A DNA stretch of 64,000 nucleotides, taken from positions 54,801,597-54,865,596 of the forward strand of contig CM055100.1 of the NCBI GenBank assembly GCA_029204225.1, read 5' to 3'. Source of the DNA: Diphasiastrum complanatum. Lineage: Eukaryota > Streptophyta > Lycopodiopsida > Lycopodiales > Lycopodiaceae. The translations under genes and the position numbers were made by a program. How positions within the stretch are numbered: the stretch's first letter is position 1; every line of letters starts with the position of its first letter. Positions 43,571 to 55,284 of this stretch are shown here, one piece after another. The notes beneath the pieces were generated by a model. The model ran no database searches. It was not told where the DNA came from and was given only the letters and a program-made list of their open reading frames with translations.

Positions 43571-44713
43571 TCACCATATCCATGATAGTGCTTCTTTGAT
43601 GTTGACATCTTTGATGAGCTTGAGAGCTTTGCACCATCCTAGCACCTCCAAAATTGATTCCTTCCAATTTTCATGTAGATGCTTGACCTTGAGGCTTGCT
43701 TCTTCACATGAGATATGCTCCTCTTTCCCTTGAAATGTGAGCCACATGGGTTCAACCATGTTTCTTGAGTTTCTTTTTGGAATCACAACTTGAGAAGGTC
43801 TCTCCTCCTCAATCCTTGGCACACTTGAACCTTGAGATGACTCCATAAGATCCTCTTCATGATGCTCCTTCTTGATGGAAATCTGACACCTCCATGTCTC
43901 ATAATGATCACAACAAGTATGACCATTCAATATGCACTTCCTATGATTATCAAGATTACTTATGCTAGAAACATAAGTCCAAAAATCACCACAACTTGGC
44001 ATGATTTTTCCAATATTGAAATCAAAAGGTATCTCTATCTCAATAAGGCTAACTACTTGCTTATGGATATAAGTGTCCACTTTGGATGCTTCACTTATTC
44101 TCATAAGAAGTTTACAACTTGCCTTTAAGATTGAAAACTTATAATTTTCATCTTTATGAATAAACACATCATTCATGATCTTATTGAAACCAAAAGATCC
44201 TACATTATGAAGATATTTCCATTTCCTTGACTTCATAACTAATGTAAGCTTACAAGAAAAACATATTTTGCTATCTTTTAAGGCATCACACTCAACTAGT
44301 ATTGCCTTAATCCACCTTTGAGATACAAAAATCTCTTCAAAGCAAAATGGTTCTTCATAAGTTGACATGATAGCATAAATGGAATTATTTTCATTTTGTG
44401 ATTGCTGCTCCTTATTCTTGATTGATTTCTCTTGGATCATAACAATAAGTTTGAACTTATCAAAAGTTCCAAGCAAAATACTTTCCAAGGACATAAAATA
44501 AATCCAAGTTACTTTCATGAAGGTGACATCTATCTTTGCATCTTGAACCAAACAATGCACTTCCAAATGAAAAATTTCAAAGGATTTGACATGTGTTGTG
44601 ATGGACTCTTGAAGACAAATCTTACAAGTCCTTGTGAGACTCCAAGCCTCATTCACCTTTCCACAAAGGAAACACCTTTTCTTGGATTTGTCCTTCTTGT
44701 ATTTGCATTTCAA
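43571..44713 (-). CDS. Long ORF of element B: rearranged Copia-derived protein
   Basis: 380 codons open from 44713 and in frame with upstream codons to about 44860, which encode a zinc knuckle CNLCGKEGYFSSRC with Tyr in place of the usual His. Next come a second Cys pair (RCFLCGK), an integrase-like stretch (HLEVHC, DVTFMKVTWIYF, GTFDKFK) in which the catalytic Asp residues are lost, and a segment like the start of RT (STYEEPFCFEEIFVSQRW, then ECDALKD). About 120 residues match nothing I know, and then comes a hinge-like PKRNSRNMVEPMWLTFQGKE that normally precedes RT. The order is therefore scrambled, yet 380 codons lack a stop. No enzyme activity is expected. Confidence 0.55.
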   Translation of the reverse strand: MKCKYKKDKSKKRCFLCGKVNEAWSLTRTCKICLQESITTHVKSFEIFHLEVHCLVQDAKIDVTFMKVTWIYFMSLESILLGTFDKFKLIVMIQEKSIKNKEQQSQNENNSIYAIMSTYEEPFCFEEIFVSQRWIKAILVECDALKDSKICFSCKLTLVMKSRKWKYLHNVGSFGFNKIMNDVFIHKDENYKFSILKASCKLLMRISEASKVDTYIHKQVVSLIEIEIPFDFNIGKIMPSCGDFWTYVSSISNLDNHRKCILNGHTCCDHYETWRCQISIKKEHHEEDLMESSQGSSVPRIEEERPSQVVIPKRNSRNMVEPMWLTFQGKEEHISCEEASLKVKHLHENWKESILEVLGWCKALKLIKDVNIKEALSWIW

Positions 44714-44769
44714 ACTTGAAGCTCCATCCTTCTCCTTGACCCCCTTGCTTTGGTTCTTCTTGGATGGAT

Positions 44770-44870
44770 TGTTCTTCTTTTTGTAGCATCTTGAGGAAAA
44801 ATATCCTTCCTTGCCACAAAGGTTGCACTTAGCATCTTGAGGAAAAATATCCTTCCTTTCTTTCCTTCAA
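44770..44870 (-). repeat. Duplicated half zinc knuckle
   Basis: The 25-bp stretch coding for KEGYFSSRC occurs twice, separated by about 22 bp, both as GGAAGGATATTTTTCCTCA followed by AGATGCTA. The upstream copy is in another frame relative to the intact CNLC half. Confidence 0.7.
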
Positions 44871-46546
44871 TAGGATGCCACCTATTGATGCCATGTGAAT
44901 AAAAACCTGTGATATGATTCTACAAATGTAATTTGTGACTTTCAAGAGACTAGATTTGAACATCTTCAATAATCTAGAATGATCTACAAAAGATCAAACC
45001 TAAGAATCAATCTTCACACTAATGACTAGTCACTTGGAAACTTTGCTTTGATCAGTAAGACAAAAGCACACAATCTTTGAATCAAATCACAAAAGAAATC
45101 AGATCCAATCTCCTATTGGACTCATCAAATAGCAATGAATCTTTTTTTTTAAAGTTGAAATGGATATGAAAAGATTTGACACCTAGATTTTCCTTTTCAC
45201 TTGACTAGTTCTCTCAACACTTGAGATTCTTGAACAAAAGATGGGTTTTGTTTCAAACACATGAAAATCAAACTTAATCACTTCTTTTGGACTCACTCTT
45301 GGCCCAAATAATCTCACTCTTGAGATTTAGAATGAATTTGATTTGATTTGAAAACAAACTATACCACCAATTTTTCACAAAGCTTAAAAATTTAGACAAC
45401 TAGAGATTCACAAAGATCTCAACCATGCATGAATACTCAAATATGGACTCCTCCTCATTCTAGTCATCCAATGGGATCAAAAATTGACCCTCACACTTTC
45501 ACAAAGAAAGTTGAATAGAACTAATTTGAGTTTCATACATACTATGTCAATTTTTGCTCAACAAATTGAATTGAATCACTCCTATTGGATTCCACCAATT
45601 ACTCTACCTTTTAAGACTTGGAATGAAATTAAAAATCAAAAGTTGTGATTTTTCTCACTGAGATATTGTGCTTCAAAGAGCTAATGCCACTTAGAAAGAT
45701 TTGATCACATAGGAGAAGACAAATTCTTCACCAATAACAACACATAATGAGCTTCTAGATCTTGCCCTCTACAAAGGAAGGAACTCTTAGAAAATTGGAT
45801 CTCTCTCTACACATTTGCCATAGACACCTTAATGACTCTTTTCAAACCTTACAATCACTCAAACAAATTGAGTAGGGTTGAACAATGTGACTTGGATCTC
45901 AATCTCTTTTCTAGAACTCTCAATTTAAGCCAATCTATGTCAAATTCTACAAAAAATTTGCATAGATGCTCTATATGCACTAGAAACTCTCAAAGGTTTC
46001 ACTTGGAGGACAGATCCAAGGATGTTTTCTAGCAAATTGATGCTTCTAAACTTGACCCTATCACTCTTGAACAAATCTAGAGTGATGGTACAATGGATTT
46101 CAACCTCTCACCTTACATATCACTCCTTAATCTATGATTTTTAGCAAAATCTCTCTCAACTTCAACATACACTCAAAAAATCAGAGAAGATCAATTAATG
46201 CACCTATTTCAAGCTTTAGTTTTAATTTTTTGGCTGATCTAATCCAAGAACTAATCAAGGGATTAGATTCATTATAGAAAATGCTTGATTTTGCACTAAA
46301 AATCATTCAAATTGGGTATGTGAGTCAAATTCTACAAATTTCTGAAATTTCTCAGTCAAAATCGGAGCTGTACGACCTCACACATGTGAAAAGAATTCCT
46401 ACAGCCCACAAAAAAATTTGGACCAAAAATTGTGAGGATAGCTATCAAATCCAACTCGCTACACAACACTTGACTAGTTTCCAAAAAACTGCTAATTTTG
46501 GCTTTGATTTGGATTAACCTTGTCAATTTCAACAAAAACTCTTGTA
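44870..46546. other. Non-coding leader of element B
   Basis: About 1.7 kb between the primer binding site and the coding region. Only short frames exist on both strands. The stretch is AT-rich without clear tandem repeats. In a normal Copia element gag would start here within a few hundred bases. Confidence 0.6.
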
Positions 46547-46562
46547 CTTGGCTCTGATACCA
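46547..46562 (-). other. Primer binding site of element B
   Basis: The minus strand reads TGGTATCAGAGCCAAG directly after the CA of the 5' LTR, a perfect initiator-tRNA-Met type of site. Confidence 0.9.
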
Positions 46563-47394
46563 TGTGGAAAAAGTACAAAAAGGACCAAGAGTGGATCCTA
46601 ATCTGATCCTCAAGAGGGATTGGTTGTCAGATTACTTGATCTATCAATCTACTTGAGATTAAGATCAATCTAGATCAATTCTAGACACAAAATCCTAACA
46701 AGAACAATCATTAATTGAAGGTAGGTGTACTTTCTGGTTTCCCACATGTGAAACCCTTTCTGAGTACGGACTCCAACCTGAAAATCAAATACACATTGAT
46801 AGCACCTCAAAACAATCAAAACAAATGTAGACAAATGGAGAGAATTACTCAAAATTGCTTCCAAAACCAAGATTGGTGTCTCACACTGATTATGGCCAAA
46901 TGTGGCTCTATATATGCAATAAGTGAGAGCCCGTGGTACTGATCATCCCTTTGATCCCACATGTGTGAAGGTGCTTTGTCATATGATGATTCATCATGCA
47001 AAACTGACACTTGGACAAAACCTTCTATTTTGAGCACTTTTGGTCCATTTTCCTTCTATATGGAGATCTACTTGAAAATCTTCTAGAAGTCAAAATTCGT
47101 CTACTTCAGCTTATTCCACACATGTGAGATGTCCTCTACACACGAGATGTGACACCTAACCAAAGGATGTGGCTCATGCAAGCAATAGATTGATGCCATG
47201 TGTCATATGTCTAGAAAACTAGTTTTTGGCCTTTTTAGCCACTAGAACTTGAATTAAATCACATGTACAACCTATATGATTATGGTACATGACAAGTACA
47301 CTATTTTCACATGTGGGAACAGGATCCACACATGTGTGTTTATCTATATACAAGATTTTTGGCCTCTACCAAGCTTATTTTTGCATTTTTCACA
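46563..47394 (-). repeat. 5' LTR of element B
   Basis: 832 bp, next to the primer binding site. Several of the CACGTG cores of its partner are CACATG here. Confidence 0.95.
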
Positions 47395-48140
<746 letters not shown>

Positions 48141-48475
48141 ATGTGCTGGATCAATCTTCGCACTCGTAGCCCAAAAAATTGTCAGCATGCTCAATGTGAT
48201 TTAATGTGTATTTTAAACTATCAGAAAAAATTTTAAAAAAAATTGTTCATTTCTGTCATTTTTGGTGGAAAAGGAGGCAAAATCGTCATCAGTCTTGATA
48301 ACTTTTTGTTCTAGGCAAAGGACCTTCATTGACTTGCAAACAACACCGCTTTCATACAGAGAATCTTCAGTGTGAATGGCGAAGGTTAATTCCCAGCAGA
48401 TTTGCGAAAACAGAACAAAAACCATTACAAAATCACCAAAAACCCTAAAAAATAGAAAAAGAACCTTCGTCTTTT

Positions 48476-48587
<112 letters not shown>

Positions 48588-48919
48588 AATTCAAACTTTG
48601 CCGCTAACTATGACTATGCAAGATTACTATGATCATAATATCCCAACCAATGTGGGTACTATTATAAACTAGTTGCTGTGGTCTAGTTTGTAACCATTCC
48701 GGGTTAGTAATTCAACTTGAAGAAGTTGATTTGGGGCAGCATTGTACCAATTTTCTAGTCCCGATGAGCTACATTACGTAGATTTCATTTTTGGGTCTTT
48801 TGATTGGTCCAACTGGAAGCAAAAATTGGAGAAAAATAAATAAAAGTATCTATTGAGAAGGCCCTTTTGTACTCGATGTGAATTTAACGTGTGGAGTGCC
48901 CACTACATGTGATTTAGAT

Positions 48920-49701
48920 CTCCTAAGATGTGTGGATGCACAATGATCAAGATTGGACTGAGATTCAAGATCTATCTAGCTCTCAATGGCAAAAACACAC
49001 TACTATATGCATTGACTCACTTACAAAGTACATACACACGTGTGGGAAGTGTTCCAAAATAAAACTAAGTAAAAACAAGCTGCTCTCCTTGGGTAGAGAG
49101 AGAATCCTACCAATAGCTCTTAGGTAGAGAGAGAATGCTAGAAAACACTTTGATCCAAAATCTCACTTGATCTCAAATAACATAGAATGAGTAGTACAAT
49201 GATACTAGTAGATCCACAAGCTATTCCACACTCAAACATGATTGGACCTCACATTTACAACCTCCTAATCCTACTGGACCACTGATACATCCACCTCTTG
49301 ATTCTATTGGTCCATTCACAAGCCTATCTCAAATCCTATTGGACCGTTGATGCTTTCACCTCTAAATTCTATTGGACCTCTTGAACTTTGACTTTTCACA
49401 CATCAAACTAAATCACAACACTTGTCAACAACCTATTTAGCTCGCGTTTCAGCTCCTACACGACTTTGGCTCAATAGAGGCATTACATGTGGATTTGACC
49501 AATTTGCCATATATGCCAATTTTGACCCTATCACCACTCTACATAAGGATGCTTGACCATAAAACTTTATGAGACCCCTATGACAAACATTTCTAATTTA
49601 TTTTACAATTCTCCACATGTGGGAACATCCTCCACACATGTGAGATTCACTTAGAAACTTCTAACATAAAAATACCAAGCTAGATTTTTGCCAATTTCTG
49701 A
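48920..49701 (-). repeat. 3' LTR of element F (left end uncertain)
   Basis: On the minus strand it starts TGTCAGAAATTGGC, preceded by a purine tract GTTGAGGAG (49702-49710). It is related to the LTR at 9110 (plus). It contains palindromic boxes ACACACGTGTGG (49024), CCACATGTGGG (49614) and CCACACATGTG (49631). The left boundary is placed where B- and A-type similarity is absent and is approximate. Confidence 0.6.
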
Positions 49702-49905
49702 CACTCCTCAACAAATAGCTTGGAAAGGTACTAGATCACTTGAGAAGTTTGTAAATCTTTTTGAGTGGATCCTTTGGTATGCATAAGAAGTGAAGATCAG
49801 CCAAGGGATCCATCATAGCAGCACTCTCACCATATCCATGATAAAATATCTTTGGTAGAGATCTCTTGCCAATACCTTTGAAGAGTACTCCACCAATATG
49901 CCACT
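49702..49905 (-). pseudogene. 3' coding end of element F, cut by A2
   Basis: The minus-strand frame reads HGYGESAAMMDPLADLHFLC then IPKDPLKKIY, next to the polypurine tract. Like element B it shares a TCACCATATCCATGATA stretch near its 3' end (49828, compare 43572). The other side of the A2 insertion (from 55894) appears to continue the same element for at most about 100-150 bp. No known catalytic domain is visible. Confidence 0.35.
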
Positions 49906-50555
49906 TGTGAAAGATTCAACTAGTTTCATCACATTTTGCAATATTTTCATATTTGGCATATTGAGGCCAAAACTTGTTTTAGACTTAGAGGTTGACTTTT
50001 TAAAGTTCATTAGTCTAAATTTCATTTGAATAAACACTTTTTGAAAGTGTGGGAAAGATAGAATGCGAGTTTGAGTAGATTCAATTTGAATAAGTTGGGT
50101 ATATTGAATCTAGACCCAAAATTGGTAGGCTTAGCATTTTGGTGGGAAAGCCAAGTGGCCAAATAGGGTTTGGACCTGCTATAAAAGGATGTAACTCGTG
50201 GAGAGAGTCATCTTCTCTCTTCTCTATCTCATTTCATGCTTATACATGGTTCTCTTGGGTTCTACTATCCATTGCTGCACTATCTTGGTGATTGCTTGCA
50301 ATTCTATGTGTAGAATGATCTATATTTGTTATTTTTGGATCCACACGTGTGAAATACAGTAGCTTGCTGGTTTTGTATGGACAGCAACAGTACATAATCA
50401 TTTCATTCAAGTTTGATCAAGTTCTATTAGTGTTTGCATCTCAAATTGTGTGTAGATGCTGATTTTTCTACATTGGTGAAATTGGTAGTGTATTTCTCTT
50501 TCTAACCAAAGATCATTCAAGTAGATTGGATCTTAAGGATCTGAAATCTTTCACA
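49906..50555 (+). repeat. 5' LTR of A2
   Basis: It starts TGTGAAAGATTC, ends AATCTTTCACA, and contains TATAAAAGG near 50180 followed by a CT-rich stretch typical of a transcription start. A CCACACGTGTG palindrome lies near 50341. Confidence 0.95.
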
Positions 50556-50570
50556 TGGTATCAGAGCTTG
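50556..50570 (+). other. Primer binding site of A2
   Basis: TGGTATCAGAGCTTG follows the LTR end without a gap. Confidence 0.9.
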
Positions 50571-51154
50571 TGTTTCAGGTTATGAAGGAGGAAATCAGAT
50601 CTATCAATGATTTGGTGAAAATATCAAGTCTAGAACATGCTAGAGAGGATTCTACAACAAAATCGGATTTTTTGCTTTTGTAGATTGGATCTTTTGTAGA
50701 TCAAAACACTAAATAGGTTAAATACTTGTTCAATTTCGTTTTTTGAATTCACATGCTGGATTTGGCCAATTTTTGGATCATTGGTTCAGCCTAAGTGGTG
50801 GCTTATAGATTGCATATCAAATTTTCAGCATTTGCATGTGGATTTGGAATAGTCAATTTTTTGTGATTTTGTCAAAACCCTAATTTTGATTGAATCTCTA
50901 GATAGTGAGGTTGCTGGACTTCATTTGAGTGTGTTTCAATCTTAGGAAGTGGCAAAAGTCATTAGATTGAGGATAGATCATAGGTTGATCAAGATTCCAT
51001 GATTCTATGTGCTGATTTGCTTGGATAAGTGCTAGAAGAGAATTTGTGAGATAGTTTCAAATCTTGGTGATTTCTTTTGAAAACATTTGTTGTTGTTCAA
51101 AGGAGTGCTTTGTGCATTGAAGCAGGTTGAAAGAGAAGATCAGGTCATTGCTAC

Positions 51155-51532
51155 ATGGCAACCTCAATTGGAGTCATGCTGGAAGCCAATGATAGGCTTA
51201 CCTCAAGCAACTATTCATTATGGAAAGTGAGGATGAAGTCACTTCTTGAGATGAATGATGTTTTGGATATTGTTGTAGGTTTGGAGGAGAGACCAGCAAC
51301 ACAACAAGATCAATTGAGGTATGACAAGAGGGCCAAGAAGGCTCTACACATGATAAAGATGAATGTTACCAATGAACTTCTCAAGGAAGTTGGTAAGTGC
51401 ACATCATCTTTGGAAGCTTGGAATTCATTGAAGAAGCTTTATGAATCCAAGTCTACTTCTAGAGTGTTGACTCTAAGAAGGCAAATCTTTTCTTGTTTGC
51501 AATAGAATGAAGAAAGTCCAAGTACTTTTGTT
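51155..51532 (+). pseudogene. A2 gag, N-terminal part
   Basis: From ATG 51155: MATSIGVMLEANDRLTSSNY, WKVRMKSLLEMNDVLDIVVG, then a UBN2-type core ending RRQIFSCLQ. A TAG at 51503-51505 stands where the A1 copy has GAG (Glu), a single-base change. The frame reopens at once in the same register, so one nonsense mutation separates gag from the long downstream ORF. Confidence 0.9.
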
Positions 51533-53636
51533 TTGAGAATGAAAGCATTGAATGATGAGTTAGCTTGCATAGATGAAAGCATTAAGGAAGGAGAGCTTAT
51601 TCAAGTGATTCTTAATGGCTTGTTGGATGCTCATGCTAACATTGTTCAAAGTATTGCTATTCAAAAGACTTTGCCAAGTTTGATGGATCTTCAAGAGATC
51701 TTGATCAATGAGGAATATAGGCTTCAAGCAAGAGGTGGATCTACATCGACACTTCAAGAGGATGCTATGTTCACAAAGGACAAATTCAAGGGCAAAATCA
51801 AAAGCAAGTGGTCTAAAGGGCAAGATCAAGTGGATGCTTCTTCAAGTGGCAAAAAGAAGGATAGATCAAAGCTCAAATGCTTCTATTCTGGCATCAAAGG
51901 ACACTTTGCAAGTGAGTGCTACAAGAAGAAGAGAGATCAAGGAGACAAGCAAGGTAATCTTACTCTTGATGAGGATGGTTTGGATGTGCAAGATGCAGAT
52001 AATGATGCTTTTGTGATGTCTTCATGTACTCTTGCTAATGATGGAGATCTAGATCCTTGGTGGATTGATAGTGGAGCAAGTTCACACATGACCTTTCACA
52101 AAGAGTACTTCACTTCTTTGTTGGCATATGGAGATGACAAGAGGGTGATCTACACGGCCAATGATGGTGAGTGTGCAATCAAAGGGATTGGCACAATTCC
52201 TATTTCTCTCTCTACAAATAAGAATGTTCATTTGGAGGATGTCTTGTTTATTCCATCTATTACCAAGAATTTGCTTAGTGTGAGTCAAATGCTAAGTAAG
52301 GGCCTCAAGGTGGAGTTTGATGGAGATGCTTGTTTGATCAAAAGGAAGGATGTCTTGATTGGAAAAGGTAAAAGGCAAGGGAAGTTGTTCAAACTTGATG
52401 CTTGTGTTATTGCTAACCAAGTTGGATGTGTTGCAAGGGAGCAAATTTCTATTCAAGAGGTTTGGCACAAAAGGATGGGACACCTCACCTTCAAGTCATT
52501 GGAGGTAATGGCAAGGAAGAAGGTTGTGATTGGTCTTCCAAGTTCCTTAAGTAATGACAAGCATGTTTGTGAGTCTTGTGCTTTGTCTAAGTCACATGGA
52601 CTACCTTATATTAGATCTATTTCTAGATCTACAAAGCCTTTTCAACTTGTACATTCGGATATTCATGGATTTACTACAATTAGCAATAGTGGAGCTAAGA
52701 TGTATGTAACATTCATTGATGATTTTAGTATATTTTGTTGGATCTATCTACTAAAGAGCAAGGATGAAGTGTATGATGTCTTTGTCAAGTTTAAGAATGC
52801 AAGGGAGAACCAATTTTCCACAAAGATCAAGTGCTTGAGAGGTGACAATGGTGATGAGTACATATCTAATAAGTTCAAGGCCTTTTGTGATGAGCATGGG
52901 ATCAAGAGGGAGTATACAACATCAAGGACCCCACAACAAAATGGAGTGGCTGAAAGGAAGAATAGAACTTTATGTGAAAGTGCTAAAGCTATGAGGTTAA
53001 GTGCTAATCTTGACAAACCATTTTGGGATCAAGCTTTGTTGTGTGCCAATTTCTTGTGCAATAGGTGGCCGAGTGCTATTTTGGATGGAAGGACACCTTT
53101 TGAGATGCTATTCAAGAGGAGGCCGAGTGTCAACTTTCTAAGAACCTTTGGATGCACATGCTATGTCAACATTACTCTTGATGATAGGACCAAGGAGGAT
53201 CCATCTTCAAGAAGAGGTATTTTTGTTGGATATAGTGAGGTGAGTAAAGCCTACAAGGTCGACATTCCTTCTACTAACAAAGTGATTGTTGGTAGAGATG
53301 TCATTTTTTATGAGAGAAACATTCCAAAGGTGTCTCCAAGCATGATTGATGGTAAAGTAGATGGTTCTAACATTCTTGATGTTGATGAGAAGGATCCTAC
53401 TTTGGATGGTGGTGATGATGGACCTTCATCAAATCAAAAGCCAAGGAGAACATCAAGAGAAAGACATGTACCTTCAAGGCTCACATATGATCAAAAGGGT
53501 AAGCAAGTAGTTTCTGGAAATTATGTTGCTTTCCTAACCTCTTTGGATGAGCCTACAAGTGTAGATCAAGCAAGGAAAGAAGAGGAGTGGATCCAAGCAA
53601 TGGATCTTGAGTATCGATCTCTTATGAAGAGTGGAA
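51533..53636 (+). CDS. A2 gag C-terminus, protease and integrase
   Basis: This is the Copia-like first part of a 1062-codon frame that ends at 54721. Gag continues to a zinc knuckle CFYSGIKGHFASEC in which the second Cys is Ser. Protease has WWIDSGASSHMTF (near 52060). Integrase has VWHKRMGHLTF and CESCALSKSH for the zinc site, and HSDIHG, TFIDDFSIFCW and NGVAERKNRTL for the DDE core (about 52650-52970). The hinge region and the beginning of the RT region (EEWIQAMDLEYRSLMKSGT) follow, and Copia similarity stops at about 53636. Integrase and protease key residues are present, so these activities could be intact apart from the upstream gag stop. Confidence 0.9.
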
Positions 53637-54711
53637 CATCTTTTGGAGGATCTTCTTGTGTACATGGAGCTATGCAAGTGGATGGATGTTATCTTGCTGT
53701 AAAATCAAGTAATGGATCTGGAAAACAAATTTTGTTCAATGACTTTGATGGTCAAGTTGAAGATCAAGAGGCTGATCTCAAAGCGCTTCAACTAGTCAAA
53801 AGGGAAGTTGGCAATTTGGAGCTAGTCAAGAGCATCAAAGGAGAGGTAATTGGCAAAGGTTTTATGGATCTATTTTTGCAGCATATTGAAGACTCATGTA
53901 AGGTCAAAGGAGCAGCAAGGAAGTGTTGTTCAGGTTTACTTTACTTGTTCTATCTCATGTTTGAGCAATTTCATGTGGATGTGTGCAAATTGTCAAGATA
54001 TGGTAAAACTAGCTACATTGGTGAGCATTGTTTTGATGTTGGATTTGTACTAGCATTCTTGGCTGATTTTGCTGATGGAAATGAAGCTATTGGAGGTTCA
54101 TTATGTCACTCATCTATGGCTAAGTTCTCAAGTGTTGAGCTACTTGGTGCCAATACTTGGAGATTGTCAATTTTTGGTGAATTCATGGTCATTTTCTTTT
54201 GTCAAGTAGATCTTGAAGATGGACTACTGAAAACTACTTGGTTTATGGAGTCATGTGGTGCTGGATTTGCATCATTAATGTACTCACCTACTCATGGATT
54301 TTCAAGGTTTGATGGTTTCTTGTGGCAAGATGAAGATGGAGGCTCATTCATGGAGTATCATGGTGGATACAAGGCAACAAAGGACAAAGGAGGAGGAGAC
54401 ATGCAAGCAAAAGTTGATCACTCACATTTATTGTTTGTTTGCTGTATTTTTCCAGAGAGTTCAGAGTTGGAAGCATGGTGGAATCATTTCATTTACATTC
54501 TATTTGATTCTTCATGTTCTAGTCACATTTTTACATGTAAAATTGATGTAAGAAATAGTGAAGCATCCCAAGTGGACACTATTCTCTATATCAATTATGG
54601 TTGTTTCTATTTTGAGTATTACATGATCATTGAAAGGAGGTCTATTCTTAGGAAGAAGATCATTCTTATGATGGATCAAAGTTCTATTGGCAAAAACTAT
54701 GCTAGGAGCAT
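53637..54711 (+). CDS. Non-Copia insert in place of RT, open in the gag-pol frame
   Basis: This 1075-bp stretch lies exactly where RT should be. It contains none of the RT motifs (no KARLVAKG, no YVDD) and no similarity I can see to any Copia part, but it continues the integrase frame for about 358 codons without a stop. The translation is unusual: acidic and Gly-rich at first (FDGQVEDQEADLKALQLVKR), then rich in Cys, Phe and aromatic residues (CCSGLLYLFYLMFEQF, LLFVCCIFPESS), with near-hydrophobic stretches. It ends at a TAG at 54719 as Copia sequence resumes, in another frame. Possible origins are a captured host gene piece or a domain of another element. Function unknown. Confidence 0.55.
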
Positions 54712-55284
54712 TGGAAGCTAGGAAAGCGAGTTTTGAGGTACATCATTGGAACTCGAGATTTTGGCATATTGTATGAGGGATCATCACCTAATCTTTTTGG
54801 ATTTTCAGATTCGGACTATGCTGGAGATATAATGGATAGGAAATCCATTAGTTCTTATTGTATTTTCATAGGTGATGGAGCTATATCATGGATGTCAAAG
54901 AAACAAGCCACTATCTCATTGTCATCTAGTGAGGCCGAGTACAAAGCTCTTACACATTGCACAAAGGAGATGGTATGGATCAAAAGGATGATCAAGGATC
55001 TTCACTTGCTGGAACTTTCAGAGATCCCAATCATCTTTTGTGACAATCAATCAGCCCAAAGAATGGCATCCAATCCTATCTTTCATGCTAGGAGCAAGCA
55101 TATTGAGATACAATATCATGAGCGAGTCATTGCAAAGGAGGTGGAGCTTCAACATGTGTCTTCAAGGGAATGTGTAGGTGATATCTTCACCAAAGCATTG
55201 GGAAAAGACTTGTTCATGAAGCATAGGACTTCACTTGGAGTATTATCAAAGTCTATGCTAAAACTAGTTGAAGAGGGAGTGTGA
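54712..55284 (+). CDS. A2 RNase H and C-terminal tail
   Basis: Copia similarity resumes at WKLGKRVLRYIIGTRDFGIL, the linker that normally joins RT to RNase H, in the +2 frame relative to the upstream ORF. RNase H key residues are present: GFSDSDYAGD, SSSEAEYKAL and the SKHIEI tail with DIFTKALGKD. The first ATG is at 54733. The TGA stop lies at 55282-55284, just inside the 3' LTR. Because of the frame change it could only be made by re-initiation or frameshifting, so it may be untranslated. Confidence 0.85.
   Translation, partial: WKLGKRVLRYIIGTRDFGILYEGSSPNLFGFSDSDYAGDIMDRKSISSYCIFIGDGAISWMSKKQATISLSSSEAEYKALTHCTKEMVWIKRMIKDLHLLELSEIPIIFCDNQSAQRMASNPIFHARSKHIEIQYHERVIAKEVELQHVSSRECVGDIFTKALGKDLFMKHRTSLGVLSKSMLKLVEEGV

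Larger units (their letters stand above)
42599..47394 (-). mobile_element. Non-autonomous Copia-like element B
   Basis: Both LTRs are 832 bp and about 97-98% identical by eye (42599-43430 and 46563-47394), TGT...CACA. On the minus strand the primer binding site TGGTATCAGAGCCAAG (46547-46562) and polypurine tract TTTTTGAGGAGGAG (43431-43444) are intact. The interior has one main ORF (minus, 43571-44713 with an open extension to about 44860). It shows traces of a zinc knuckle, integrase and the start of RT, but no protease and no catalytic RT. About 1.7 kb between the primer site and this ORF has no coding signal. Flanking bases (GAGC, AAGC) give only a weak target duplication. Confidence 0.9.

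Noticed and set aside
42599-47394. Reading elements A2 and B as products of RT loss after insertion
   Set aside because: Possible in principle, but near-identical LTRs and the long open replacement or rearranged frames make late local replacement less likely; kept only as the alternative to test.
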